A DNA stretch of 64,000 nucleotides. Origin: Chloranthus sessilifolius. Taxonomy: Eukaryota > Streptophyta > Magnoliopsida > Chloranthales > Chloranthaceae. The stretch covers positions 95,120,491-95,184,490 of the forward strand of contig CM037595.1 in assembly GCA_021018995.1 (NCBI GenBank). The letters run 5' to 3'. The position numbers and the translations under genes are program-made. Under the pieces are notes generated by a model, which was not told the origin of the DNA, made no database searches, and worked only from the letters and a program-made list of their open reading frames with translations. Positions 11,301 to 22,682 of the stretch are shown piece after piece (the first letter of the stretch is position 1; every line of letters starts with the position of its first letter).

Positions 11301-14300
11301 TCAAAGAAAGCTCCAATTGTGGCATGGAAGGAAACTCAGAGAGGATTTTTATACCATTGGAGACATCTTGAACAGCAGTATATTCATACTGTTCACAACT
11401 GTATTGCTGTCTATTATCAATTGCTCCAATCAGGTCAATGACACCATTGCGAGGTTCAACCAGTTCGTGGTTGTACCCACTAATCCCAGAAGCATGATCT
11501 TCTTCGACAATTAGCCTTGGTGAGTGAAATTCTTGACTGCAGGGAGTCACTTCTGGTCCATCTATAACTGATTTATCTGCAAAAAGTATTTTTCCGTCTG
11601 TCATATTCCTCATATAGCTAATGCATGCTTTAGGGTGGGTGGGTTGTGGACTTGTGGGAGAAACACTAACAAAGAACAAATGCAGACCGAACAACAAGAA
11701 GGCACATACCTTCTTCATTCTCATGCAACAGCAAAGCGTCATCCAATTTAGCACACTTTTCACACTTCTGTACCTCTGACTCTAGTAAAAGACTGGAACT
11801 CCTACATTTCTTATGTGAATGCTCCTGCATATTTTGCATGTATGCACTCTCAACTTCCATGTCTGGCTTTGTACAAGAGCTCTGCACAAGAGTTGGCAAA
11901 TCGAAATCATGCACTGTTTATGGAACTTAATGTGGCCAACACATGCTAAACATATGCATTTTTTCTTTAATGATAAAAAAAAATTAAAAGAACTGAAACC
12001 ATGCAAATTATCCTTCCCTAATTGCAGGAAACAGTATAATCCCCCATAACCTAATTTATCTTGTATTTCTAAACCAAGGACTTGATTTACATTAATGAAT
12101 ATTTCAAAAGGCCAACTTAATCAAGCTATTACTGTTCATAGTTATGTTCATGAAAGAATGACATCTTAAAGATGCTGGATTCACAAAAACAGATCTTAAA
12201 AACTCCCCATAACACATTGAGCATGATTCAGAATAAGAAGAAGCAGTGGTTATTCTTAAAGACAGATTGCTAGATGGTGGGGAAACACTTACTTGAGCAT
12301 CACTCCCTTTCTCACTGCATGCCATATTTTTCTGCATGGATTCCAAATTATCACTGAAATGATTGCTTGCAGCATTGTTCCCAGGGATATCTTCAAATTT
12401 TCGCTTTGCAATGTTCATATCTTGGCCCCCATGTCCACCTCCAATTGACTGAACAGGAAAAAAATGAATAATTTGAGATTTTGTTCAAATGTTGGTTTAA
12501 GCGTCTTTGGCACCAAGAAAATCCTTGAATTAATCAAAGTAAGATATTCTACTATTTCAAGATACAGACTAAAAGTGGGACATACAGATTGTTTTCTCCA
12601 AACATGCTGCCACAAATTCCTCAGCTCGTTCTTCCTAAGCGGCTTAACAAGAAAGTCTGCAGCACCTTTCAACATGCATTTGAAAACCATACTGATAGAG
12701 TCATGTGAGGACATCACTGCACGTATACCAAAATGAAGTATCGAGTTAGCAAAGGTTAAAAAAAATTAAACAATAAAGATCATCTTAACAATTCATATTT
12801 GATCTATCATACTTATAACAGGAATGTTCTTGCAGGTCTCATGTGCCATTATCATGATAAGGAGGCTGAATCCAGAGATTGACGGCAAGTCTACTTCTGT
12901 CAAAATGAGATCGATGTTATTAGATTTCTCCTTCAGTGCTTCCCATGCCTTCAAGCCATCAGAAACAGCAGTAACTGCAAAAACAAACAAACCGTGTATC
13001 AGATTTAAAACTACTACCAGAAACATTTACAAGAGATCTATTAGTTCTTCATTATTAGATTTTCATATAAGCAGAGGGAACAAGATCTGCATTCTCATCT
13101 TCTTGGGAGATGAGAACATCATTCGATCAAGTTTCTTGCAGTAGCGACATCGAACAAAAGGCATTTCCTGATGATTGCAATCCAGAAACCTTGAGATCAA
13201 GGCCATCTCAGTTAATAATATAACAGAAGTAAAAGTTCCACGATCAACGCATATAACAGAAAAGCAGACTGTTCAGTTGAAAATTTTAGATTTAAGCAAA
13301 TGACAATAAATAGGGTTTTCGATCTACTAATGCATGCACCAATCACAAAACTAAGACAAATTTGACAATTTCCAGTCCCCAAAAATCTGTTTTCAAATGC
13401 ACTTTCAAATGCTCAGGGGTTTGGATCAGATCTGAAACTGATGAAACACAACTATGATAACCGGGAATATAGGGATGTGGTTTTTTGTTTCTTTTGAAAA
13501 TGGGATTGCTGCAATCCACTAGAAACAGCTTTTTAAAACCCCAAAATATTTTCATGAGTCGTAAGCTTTCAAACCCTACTGCTGTTTTGTTGAAAGCCCT
13601 CCAAAATGACAATCTGTCACTAATCACATGAATGGTCATCAAAATTGTGTTTTAGCACCAAAAAAGGCGTGATGGCAGCCTATCTTCAAATCTCCACCAT
13701 AAGGCACTTAACATATCTGGGAAAACATGATTCGTAACTAGTTCGCAAGCTCAAACTCGATAAATTGGAAATGCTTCACCATCCATGAGAAAATAAATCA
13801 ACCACACCATTTGAATAGGAGCAGCAGCATTACCAGTGAAAAATGAGACAACAACAATTCAGTATGAATCCCTAATTTGAAATGAGGTGTTCCTAGGACA
13901 AAGGGGTTTACAACCATTAACCATTCAGCCTCTCAAACCAAATTGCAAAAATCACCTTTGCGCCAAATTAAACACAAATTTGAAAAGAAATATAGAGGGC
14001 AACGAAAACCTTGCATTTGAACTACAAGTAGCAGAGGAAATCCGTCACGCTGGTTTGGAAGGAATGAAACCCAGAATCTAACTATCAACTTCCAATACTC
14101 TGCTTAATGAATAGCTTTAACCCCTAACACTCCTCGTTTAATGAGCTGCCAAAGGCATAATCACCGATGAAGTGCCTTTTAGCTCCCAAATCTCATCAAA
14201 AGTTGAATATCATGGTGTTTTGGGCCCTTGAAATCCATGGAAGTCATCTTTTGATGAGACTCGGTAGCTCTAAGATGCTCTCTCCCTCCATCTCTCTCTC

Positions 14301-15507
14301 TTAAAATGATCCCTCAACAGAAAACTACCACAACATATCGTAAACTGGATCAAAGCCCTCCTAAGGAAGCCGAGATCAAAGTTCCTCACTTTAATTAAAA
14401 TAAATCAAATTCAATCACTAAAGTTCAGAATCACCATCAACACAACTCTAATTTCGAGGCTCTAAGATCTAATCACTAAACTTCACAATCATCATTGTCG
14501 TCATCATCATTATACATCATCATCATCAACACCAGAAAGAAGAACAACAAATATTAAAAAGAAATATACATCGCAACCAAACCCTTGCATTTAAACCACA
14601 TGTGGCAGAGGAAACCCGCCACACTGGTTTGTGAGGAATGAAACCAGACTCCAATCCTCCAAAAGCTTACTGAATCAGCTTTAATCCATAATACTTGGTT
14701 AGGATTTATGATCTGCCAGGGGCATAATCACCGATGAAGCAACTTTTAGCCCAAATCTCATCAAAAGCTGAATATCATGGAGTTTTGGGGCCTTGAAATC
14801 CATGGAAACCCTCTCTCTCTCTCTCATACACACACACACAAATGATCCCTCACCAGAAATCTACCACAACACACCGTAAACTGGATCAAAGCTCTCCTAA
14901 AGAAGCCGAGATCAAAGTTCTGAACCCTCCCTCCCTCACAAATGATCCCCCGCCAAAAAAACTACCACGACACACCGTAAACTGGATCAAGGCTCTTCTA
15001 AGGAAGCCGAGATCTAATTCCTAACTTCAATCAAAATAAAACAAATTCAATCACTAAACTTCAGAATCACCATCAACACAACTCTAATTCCAATGCTCCA
15101 AGATCTAATCACAAAACTTCGCAATCATCACATCATCAACATCAACAACAGCAACAATCCGAAACAACAACAACAACAACAAAAGAACAAATCTAGATCA
15201 AATTTCCTAACTCCAATTAAAATAAATCAAATTCAACCATTAAACTTCAGAATCACCATCAATCATCATCCTCATCAGCAACAATTCCAATCAAAAGGTA
15301 CACAGAGACTACTAATCTGAAACCACACACAAAAAAAAAAAAGAAATTTAAAAAATAACCTTTGTAACTGCATTTGCGCAAGAGCGCAGCAACGATCTGC
15401 CGAGTCGAATCGTCCGGCTCGACCAGTAGAATGTTCAGAAACATCCAAGGAAGAACACCAGTCTTCTCCTTCGCCCATTCTTCTCCCTCCTGCAAAACCA
15501 TTTCCAT
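8028..15507 (-). CDS. PRR95: Pseudo-response regulator, PRR5/PRR9 (PRR95-type) clade, circadian clock protein
   Basis: Eight minus-strand exons join without any stop or frameshift: 15507-15360, 12974-12813, 12716-12586, 12448-12293, 11881-11710, 11576-11225, 10179-9411 and 8150-8028 (stop TGA 8030-8028); 2013 nt, 670 residues. All introns are GT-AG and phases match. Residues 25-145 form a receiver-like domain: [13 protein letters not shown], then [11 protein letters not shown] with Glu76 where true receivers have the phospho-accepting Asp (the PRR hallmark), and Lys128 in [10 protein letters not shown]. Residues 611-654 form the CCT domain ([16 protein letters not shown]...[12 protein letters not shown]), split by the last intron. 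Known role: nuclear transcriptional repressor of morning genes such as CCA1/LHY in the clock, binding DNA through CCT. The start is fixed by an in-frame TAA three codons upstream; it leaves a short N-terminus beside Arabidopsis homologues. Which of PRR5 or PRR9 is closer is uncertain. Introns 1 and 7 carry repeats; the gene itself looks intact. Confidence 0.93.
8177..8905. mobile_element. 729-bp hAT-type MITE in the last intron of the PRR gene
   Basis: Inverted ends CATAGTCACAAAATC and GATTTTTGTGACTATG are flanked by a perfect 8-bp duplication TTGAGAAG (8169-8176 and 8906-8913). The interior holds a (TA)n tract (8262-8327), a (GA)n tract near 8473-8493 and iterated ATTCGCGAA / TTCGG words at both ends. 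It sits in the intron that splits the CCT domain, only 27 bp past the acceptor side of the final exon (8150). Confidence 0.88.
8262..8327. repeat. (TA)n microsatellite
   Basis: About 66 bases of uninterrupted AT dinucleotides inside the intronic MITE. Confidence 0.9.
13990..15270. repeat. Tandemly repeated segment in PRR intron 1 (two units plus a partial third)
   Basis: Unit 1 (about 13990-14570) and unit 2 (about 14570-15150) share GCAGAGGAAA-CC-GGTTT, GGCATAATCACCGATGAAG, TCTCATCAAAAG-TGAATATC and the CTTCAGAATCACCATCAACA run; a partial third copy of the last part lies at about 15200-15270. Inside unit 2 a 98-bp piece with CGTAAACTGGATCAA is itself doubled (about 14838-15013). It is non-coding; Gln/Asn-rich open frames here come from CAA and CAT repeats. 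Confidence 0.75.
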
Positions 15508-15561
15508 GTCTTCTTATTCTCTTTCTTCTCCTTCTTCTTCTCCCAACAAAACCCTAATTCT

Positions 15562-15570
15562 TCTATATAA
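15562..15570 (-). promoter_or_regulatory. Possible TATA box of the PRR gene
   Basis: CTTATATAG on the minus strand lies about 55 bp upstream of the ATG at 15507. It would give a short leader; a more distal start is also possible. Confidence 0.4.
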
Positions 15571-15916
15571 GCTATTTCTTCAACTATGCTCCACTAACAA
15601 GTATCTCCTCTATTTTCTCCGCTAAAACTATCTACTATATTAGCCAAAGAAAGAATCTTAACCTGTTACCGATCCTACCGGTAACCACCTCAAATGGAGA
15701 AGAGAGATTGCTATCAGTTGTAAAACAATTATACATTGAAAAAATATTTTATCGTTTGTCCACTTCTTCTTCTTTTTAAATCGATTACCAGATTTTTGAA
15801 GAATTTTCTCATTGAGTTTCGTGATTCGATTTTTCTTTGATGGAGTAAAAGTGAGCTACATGGATTGAAAGATTTTTTAAAAATATATATGCCTTACAAG
15901 AGATCTGTAACTTGAA

Positions 15917-15925
15917 AAAATATCT
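15917..15925 (+). promoter_or_regulatory. Evening element AAAATATCT
   Basis: An exact match to the evening element bound by CCA1/LHY/RVE Myb factors, about 410 bp upstream of the PRR start codon. Together with the other sites upstream it fits dawn or evening gating of a clock gene. Confidence 0.65.
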
Positions 15926-16117
15926 GACACGTAAGCAATCTGTTAGCAGATCGAAAGGCGGGCCGTAATTGGTTGGAGTGTGGAACTGACGTGGCGCGAC
16001 GACCGACACCGGTTTTGGGATATTTTCGTGGGCTACTTCGCATCTGATGCGATTTTTTATCCACTGAAAGTGGGGACCACTTTGGAGACGTTTCGGCGGG
16101 AAGTGGCCTTGGGAAGA

Positions 16118-16126
16118 AGATATTTT
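16118..16126 (-). promoter_or_regulatory. Evening element AAAATATCT (minus strand)
   Basis: AGATATTTT on the plus strand is the exact inverse of the evening element, about 610 bp upstream of the PRR ATG and in the same orientation as the gene. Confidence 0.65.
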
Positions 16127-16185
16127 CAAGGTGATGCCACGTATGTGTTAGAAATAGAGAATTTATTATTAGGTCAGGGATTTGC

Positions 16186-16200
16186 CACGTGGAGATATTT
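16186..16200 (-). promoter_or_regulatory. G-box CACGTG abutting a short evening-type site
   Basis: CCACGTGG (CACGTG at 16186-16191) is followed two bases later by AGATATTT (16193-16200), the inverse of AAATATCT. G-boxes bind PIF/HY5-type factors, and PRR proteins are themselves found at G-box regions. The pair lies about 680 bp upstream of the PRR start and just before a MITE at 16237. Confidence 0.6.
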
Positions 16201-16236
16201 CAAAGGATTACGAAGAGTTTGTGGCTGTGATATTTT

Positions 16237-16835
16237 GAGATTTTTGCATTTACCTCCCTAAGATTTGTCTTATTTACACTCAGCCCCCATGTTTCACCTA
16301 TTTACACTGTGGTCCCTATTATTGTGTTTCCTTTGCATTTAACCCCCTCCAATGAAGAATCAATCGTTGACTATTACAAAACTAAACTTTGGCTGTTTGG
16401 AATCAAATGATGGAGATCATTTTACACCGTAATTTTCTACCCAATGAATCTTGAGATCATTAGTCTACCATTAGAAGGCCAAATTGTGATTCACATGACA
16501 CACATATTGAAAAGTGATCCAAGAATCATGTTTGATGTACACCCACGATCATGATCATTTTTAATATTATCTACCGTATGAAATCAAAATCTAACTGTCT
16601 GATTGTTGCCTCATGACCTCAAGATTCATTGCGTAGAAATTTATAGTATAAAATGATCATCATCTAATTTCAAACAGTCAAAGTTTAGTTTTATAATAGT
16701 CAACGATTGATTTGTCACTTAAGGGCCAAAATGCAAAGGAAACACAAACACAGGAGCCATAGTATAAATAGGTAAAATACAAGGGGAAAAGTATAAATAT
16801 GACATATCTTAGGAAAGGTAAATGCAAAAATCCCT
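16237..16835. mobile_element. 599-bp MITE with very long inverted arms
   Basis: The 8-bp duplication GATATTTT flanks it (16229-16236 and 16836-16843). Inverted arms of more than 200 bp pair from GATTTTTGCATTTACC at the left end to its inverse at the right, including GTGTTTCCTTTGCATTT and the CAATCGTTGACTATTA block. It is non-coding and marks the distal edge of the PRR promoter. Confidence 0.85.
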
Positions 16836-16859
16836 GATATTTTTACTCTTCTTGACTTT

Positions 16860-17740
16860 TTTGGCCATGATTTTAAAACATTTTACAGGATTCATTGCCA
16901 ACTTATTGGAATTGACTAGATTCCATGTTCTAGGGCAATGATCAGGTGTAACCCAACTAGATCTATATGTAGCCATTGGACATGAGAGAATCTTGACTAC
17001 ATGTCACCTTATAAATTAGAAACTGTGGAAGTCAAGATTCTCTCATATCCAATGACTGGATGTCTGTTAAACATGATATTAGGTTCAACCAATCAGACCA
17101 TTGCCCTCCGGATCTAAACAGATAAATTAACATTAAACTATTCTTTTATCACAAAATATCAAGAATGGCCTTCCTTTTTTTAAATTATTTAAGTTAATTT
17201 TGTGTGCTCAAAATATCAAGATGCCGGTGAACCGACCAGGTGAGTGGGCAACCGAGCAAATCTAAATTATAAAAAGATGAGCATGATTGAGCGACTGTGC
17301 AACCGGCTAATATTCCTATCCAAGGATCAAAATTTCGGCAGAAATGACAGAAATTTTGGTCTAAAATTTCGGTCCCACTCCCCACCAAAATCGAAACGAT
17401 ATCCCATAATTTTGATTAATTTGGTCCCTTTTATAGTTTTCGGCTGAAATTTTGGTTTTGGTCCCCACCAAAACTGAATCAAAATCCAAAATTTTGATCC
17501 TTCTTCCTACCGGTTGCTTGCAAACCTCGACAAGTAACATACCTAAGAAATTTTGTGAATCGCTCACCGGGAGTTCGCATAGTAACTCGATCAAGGTGAA
17601 AAGTGGCATTGAAGTGCTGACTTGACACGTCAGTTGGAGTCACAAGTCGAAATAAGAGGGACACTTTAGTAAATTGATTTTAATTTTTTTCAATTTTGAC
17701 GAATAGAATAGGGATCTGACCAATAACACTACACTTTGGA
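16860..17740. repeat. Oldest tandem unit of the 16.9-42 kb repeated locus
   Basis: Blocks here recur in order in 17945-18700: a TTATTGGAATT-ACAAG block, an inner palindrome with GAGAGAATCTTGAC and its inverse, a GAGCGAC-rich part, AACTCGATCA-GGTGAAAA and CACTTTAGT-like ends. The match is diverged. No coding sequence seen. Confidence 0.6.
17321..17503. mobile_element. 183-bp hAT-type MITE, GAAATTTCGG family
   Basis: Ends CAAGGATCAAAATTTCGG and CCAAAATTTTGATCCTTC are inverted. The flanks TTCCTATC (17313-17320) and TTCCTACC (17504-17511) match at 7 of 8. The interior iterates TTTCGGT-GAAATTTTGGT words. Confidence 0.8.
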
Positions 17741-17788
17741 TTGTCAAGAGCTAGTGGCTGAGAAATTTTCTCTATTTTCCACTCCTTT

Positions 17789-17946
17789 CAAGGGTCAAAA
17801 TGTCAGATTTCCTTTTGATTTTGGGCATGACCGAAATCAAAATTCAAAATTTTCCCCCCATACAAAAAACCCCAAAATTTTGGGTTTTGGTTTTGATTTC
17901 GGAAATACCCAAAATCAAAACATCTGGTCCAAAATTTTGAACCACA
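17789..17946. mobile_element. 158-bp hAT-type MITE, GAAATTTCGG family
   Basis: Ends CAAGGGTCAAAATG and CAAAATTTTGAACCACA are inverted. The flanks ACTCCTTT (17781-17788) and GCTCCTTT (17947-17954) match at 7 of 8. The interior iterates TTTTGGGTTTTGGTTTTGAT-like words on both strands. Confidence 0.75.
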
Positions 17947-18938
17947 GCTCCTTTAGCCATTTTTTTTATAACGTTTTGCAAAATCCCTCTCAAATTATTG
18001 GAATTAACAAGCCTCCTTTCTATGGCAATGAAAGGTCCAACTAGTTGAACCTGATTTATGTGTTCAACCATTGTATATGAGAGAATCTTGACAACATGTC
18101 ACCAAATAAATTTGGAAATTTTGGAAGTCATGATTCTCTAATATCCAATGGCCGCAAACCATGTTGAAAGCATAAATCAAGCTCAATTAGTTGGACATGA
18201 CCATTGCCCTCATGTTCTAATCATATAAACTATCATAATTATCATTCTATTAAAAAAATACCAAGAATTCCCTCCTTTTTATTTAATAATGTAATTTATT
18301 CTTTTAGCTCAAAATATCTGCTATTCTTTTTTCCATTCATTTGGTCTGGTTGCCCGCTCAGGCAACCAGCCAGATGAGTGGTCAACCAAATGGACAATTG
18401 AGCGGGCGATTGATAGGAATATTGGTCAATCGCAAGTTTTAATTTTAAAAAATGAGTCTGATCAAACACTCACTCCACCGAGCGACCGTGAGGAGACTCA
18501 TATTTTTATCATTTGCTCGCAAACTTTGAAATATATATATATAATAATAATAAATTTTTATAATTGCTAACAAAAGATCGCTCAGTAACTCGATCATGGT
18601 GAAAATGTGCATTAAAGAATGCCGACTTGATATAACAATTTGTGTCATGCCCAGTTTCAAAATAAGTGGAATGTTTTAGTCATTTGATTGTAATCTTGCA
18701 AAATGTGCTTCTTTCTACTTGCTTTGGTTGGCAGTAATGTAGGTTGTTTGTTTTGGGTATTAAGGTATTTTGGGTGACGTGGCGAGAGGAAGCGAAATGG
18801 GTGGCTCCTGAAAAAATGAAAACCCATTTATACTGACGAAATTTCCCCAACGTCCAATCGCTTATTATTTAATGATTATCTAGCACATGATACTTTATGA
18901 TATTCACTCAAACGGGTAGCCCACGAAATTATTTAGAC

Positions 18939-19181
18939 CAAGGTATCAAAATTGGTATCGGTCTCCATTATCGGATTGCCCAAGACCGATACGACTCGGC
19001 CAATATATATCGGTCGATACCGATACATATTTACTTATTTTATTTTTTATTTTTTTTAAATCTCCAAAACTCGACCCAAATCGATACGTATCGGCCAATA
19101 AGGGCCAGTATTGACCGATATATAGGCAAACTAAGTTGTAGAACCAATACGTATTGATAACGACTAATTTTTGATACCTTG
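18939..19181. mobile_element. 243-bp hAT-type MITE, GATACGTATCG family
   Basis: Ends CAAGGTATCAAAATTGG and TTTTTGATACCTTG are inverted, with perfect 8-bp flanks ATTTAGAC (18931-18938 and 19182-19189). The interior repeats CCGATACGTATCGGCC-like words. The counterpart in copy B is at 25561. Confidence 0.88.
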
Positions 19182-19693
19182 ATTTAGACGTCTATGGCTA
19201 TGGGAGGGACTCTATTCACCCCTTGTAGAAAAGTAGGGCAACATTGGGCTGAATTTATGCCACGTGTTGCAAGTATTTGATCAACCTAAGTAATCACCAA
19301 GTAGTCTCAATGTAAGGGCTAAGGCCAAAATTTGAGGGCCCCTAGATAGGGCTTTCAAATAAGGTAAGGAAGCCTACCCTACTTAGCAATGTATACTGTT
19401 TATTTATTTATTACTAAATATGTCATTTTATCTTGCCATTAGATCATTTTCAATGGATTTAAATTATTTAATATGTGTTTTTATTGGCTTGATCGTATAA
19501 ATTTTCTTTAAATTAAATTAATAGAGACTCAGTTTAATATAAATATGTAGACAAATATATACAGTAAATATATTTACAAGCCAATCTGTATTATCGTTGG
19601 CTTCTTTTCTTATTATGTCATTCGGCATAGCAATCCATATGTAGCGCTTGTGCAACCTGCACAAGGATAACATCGCTGGCCTAATATATATTA

Positions 19694-19698
<5 letters not shown>

Positions 19699-19768
<70 letters not shown>
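19699..19768. repeat. (TA)n followed by (GA)n
   Basis: A (TA)n tract of about 38 bases runs into about 30 bases of GA dinucleotides. The same composite lies at about 36597-36636 in copy B. Confidence 0.85.
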
Positions 19769-19771
<3 letters not shown>

Positions 19772-19809
19772 AATGGGACAATAGGTTTGAACTTATTGAG
19801 GGGTATGTG

Positions 19810-20664
19810 TAGGGTTGCATTAGAGTTGAGCTAGCTTGACAACTCGGCTCGGCTCGGTCCGAAAATGAGAGCTTTTGCTCTCTTAAGCTCGGCTCGAGAG
19901 CTAGTGCAAAGCTTTTTATTTGAAGTTTTATTGAAGTAGAGCCGAGCTAGAGTTGAGCTAATAAAGCTCGACTCGGCTCGACCCGGCTCGGCTTTATTAA
20001 TAATATATAATACTTTTATATGATAAAATATATTATATATAATTTTGAAATTATTTTTAAATTTTTCCCTTTATAATAAGATTCATCTAATGATTACTTT
20101 ATAATAGATAGATCTGTGATCAACATATAGTCCTTATGATCCTCTATTGAAGTTTGCGTTTTTCTTCTTCTTCTCTCTTTCTGTGCAACTATTAAAGTTC
20201 TTTGTCACTCGTCTCAATAAACAACTACTAACATGAAAATTGACCAACCAATCAACACCTGAGACCAACACCTATGCTCTTAATCAATATTTGGCACATT
20301 AAATCTAAACACCCTTTTACTTTTCAAAATTTAAACACTTTTTCCTTCAATCGATCAGTTAAATCCAAAAGGACTAAGGAATTAAAAGATATTAAGGCTT
20401 TCATTTATAAATTTTATTAAATCTTTCATCTATTCAAAAAAGAAGATATTGTTTAAAACAATATTAGGAAAAAAAAATTATAATAAAACTTATTTAGTTC
20501 GAAGTTCAGCTCGGGCCCGACTCAAGCTAGATAAAACCGAGCTAAAGCTCAGACTTTTAAAGCTAGAAAATGCCTAGAAGCAAGTTCCAGCTCGGCTTAT
20601 ATAAGGTAGAGTCGAGCAAGAGCTAATCGAAGGTCGAGCTTGGCTCTGCTTGGTTGCAGCCCTA
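19810..20664. mobile_element. 855-bp hAT-type element, GAGCTCGGCTCGA family (copy A)
   Basis: It starts TAGGGTTGCATTAGAG and ends TTGGTTGCAGCCCTA (inverted). Flanks GGTATGTG (19802-19809) and GGCATGTG (20665-20672) match at 7 of 8. Both ends consist of iterated GAGCTCGGCTCGAGC words over about 170 bp, with an AT-rich centre. Non-coding. Confidence 0.85.
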
Positions 20665-21604
20665 GGCATGTGGATTTGAATGTATATGTTGGATATACAC
20701 GATTTCTCATTATTATTTTTTGTTATATATTTGCTCAAGGTAGTATTTAATGTTATCGCTTATATTTAAAATTATCCAATAATATATATATATACAAAAA
20801 ACTGCTAATGTTCCAACTCCAGATCCCGACCTAGCATGGACCTTGCCTGATGGGGCTATGGCCGACTATGTTAAAAGCCACCAGGGCTAGGGCAAGGCCA
20901 TGCAAAGCTCAGTCCAGCCCTTTTGACCACCATAGTTCATATAGACAAAGAATCAAGCTTAAAAGAGGATCCAAACTAATGGTCCTTAAACGGGTCCATT
21001 CCTAATTGGGCTTTATGAGTCAACTCATGCGTCCAATAGATAATCATATCGGGGTTGGGTCAACCCATTTACGAATTGAACCTATATAACACTAGATAAT
21101 TTTCAGCCCATACCGTGGGGCCGCTTTAAAGGTATCAATGGCCAGATCGAGTCGGTTTCGGGCCAAACTTTTAACGGGCTAACTCTTATTCAGGTCTTGG
21201 GAGTCTACCCATACCCGGCCGGGATGGTTAATCGGTTCGGGCTGGTACAGGCCACTTATGTGTGGACTACTAGGTGATCACCTAGTATTTCACTTCCATG
21301 TGTTATCAAGTGTCATTAAATACATGTGTGAACTAATGTACGGTAGTTATTAATTGGATTATGTTCACAAATGTACAGATCTATAAATGGTTTATAATAA
21401 TTGTAACTCTCTTAGGGCCGGCCATAGGCCGAGTCCCAAGAGGTGGCCGCCTCGGGCCCCCAATTTTTGGGCCCCTAAATCTTGGAAGTCTTTACCATCT
21501 AGTTATTCAATATAATTTTTAATGTACAAAATATTAAATCTATATAATTGTTTAGTTGGTTAAGTGACTAGTGATACTCTACTTTTTTCCCAATAGGTTG
21601 TGGG

Positions 21605-22672
21605 AAGGGCTCTTAATGGGCCAGATTAGGGTCAGGCTAGGGTTCAACCCAACCCTAACCTACTCGAGCCGGGTTCTCAATTTTTGAGGCCGGTCGGGCT
21701 TGGCCGTTTTCCAGGTTTTTTTCGACTGTTCTTTCCTAATAAATTTTGGTTGGACCATTTTTTTGGGGTTTTTTCTGGCTATTTTTTCTAATAAAATTTG
21801 GTTCGGCTTAGGCTGTTTTTTTTTTTTAATAAAAGTTTGAAAAAGGTTTAAATTTTAATTAAATAATTATATTAACATTATAGAGGCTCATGTACATGCT
21901 TTTATTCAACTATTTCATTTTAATTTATTGCACAATAGTTATAACGAATAACGGTTGCACAATGGTTATAATGGACAATAGTTGCACAATGGTTATAACG
22001 AACAATAATTAATCTCCGCTCATTTAAGTAAATTATATTTAATTAAAAGGCATTTTTTTTCTAACTTTAAAACGATAAATATAATATATATATATATATA
22101 GGGAGTTGGTTCCATCTTCCATGGGAGGACGGTCATCGTCCTCCAAGGTTCACGTGGAGTTACACATGGCACCAAAAACACTCTTTGGTTGTCACATGGA
22201 ACACGGGTGGATGGTTTAGATCAATTTTTTGAAAAGCAAGTTTCGAAAAAAACTTTTTAAAAGCATAAGTCAATGTTTGACAAGTTTCAATGGTCTACAT
22301 TTCACGGCTTAAAACACACATGGTGGAGATGAGTTTTCAAAGAAAAAAAAAATTGAAATGAACTAAGCAATGCACCTGAGGTTCATATGACATTGAAACA
22401 ATGTTTTGTATGCCACGTGAAATTCCACCTATAACCTTGGAGGACTGAGACCGTCCTCCCATGGAGGATGGACACCTTTTCCTATATATATATATATATA
22501 TATCTGGGCCGGGTGTTGGAACACTCAACCCAAGCCCGGTCCGGATTGATCCGGGTTGCAACATGTTTAGCCCAGTCCGGATATTGGATCGGGTTTCCTT
22601 GATAAAAAGTACCATTTTTTCGGGCCGGGTGCGAGCCAAAATTTGGGCTGGTCCGGCCCATTGAGAGCCCTA
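21605..22672. mobile_element. 1.07-kb hAT-type element, GGGCCGGGTC family, with nested MITE
   Basis: Left end AAGGGCTCTTAATGGGCC and right end GGCCCATTGAGAGCCCTA are inverted. Flanks GTTGTGGG (21597-21604) and GTTGTAGG (22673-22680) match at 7 of 8. The ends are built from GGGTCGGGC-like words. It is interrupted at 22101-22482 by another element. Its place is not preserved in copy B, where an LTR element and a deletion replace it. Confidence 0.82.
22101..22482. mobile_element. Nested MITE inserted in a (TA)n tract
   Basis: The left arm GGGAGTTGGTTCCATCTTCC, continuing ATGGGAGGACGGTC, is the inverse of the right arm ending GGATGGACACCTTTTCC; arms run for about 48 bp. (TA)n lies on both sides, so insertion probably targeted TA and the duplication cannot be sized. 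Confidence 0.75.
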
Positions 22673-22682
22673 GTTGTAGGTT

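Noticed and set aside
11221-11763. Open frame running past PRR exon 6 on both sides
   Set aside because: The extension upstream of 11576 and the stop after 11225 are intron sequence; splice sites and phase define a shorter exon.
15980-16261. 93-codon plus-strand frame upstream of the PRR gene
   Set aside because: It overlaps the evening-element/G-box cluster and the left end of a MITE; no homology is visible.
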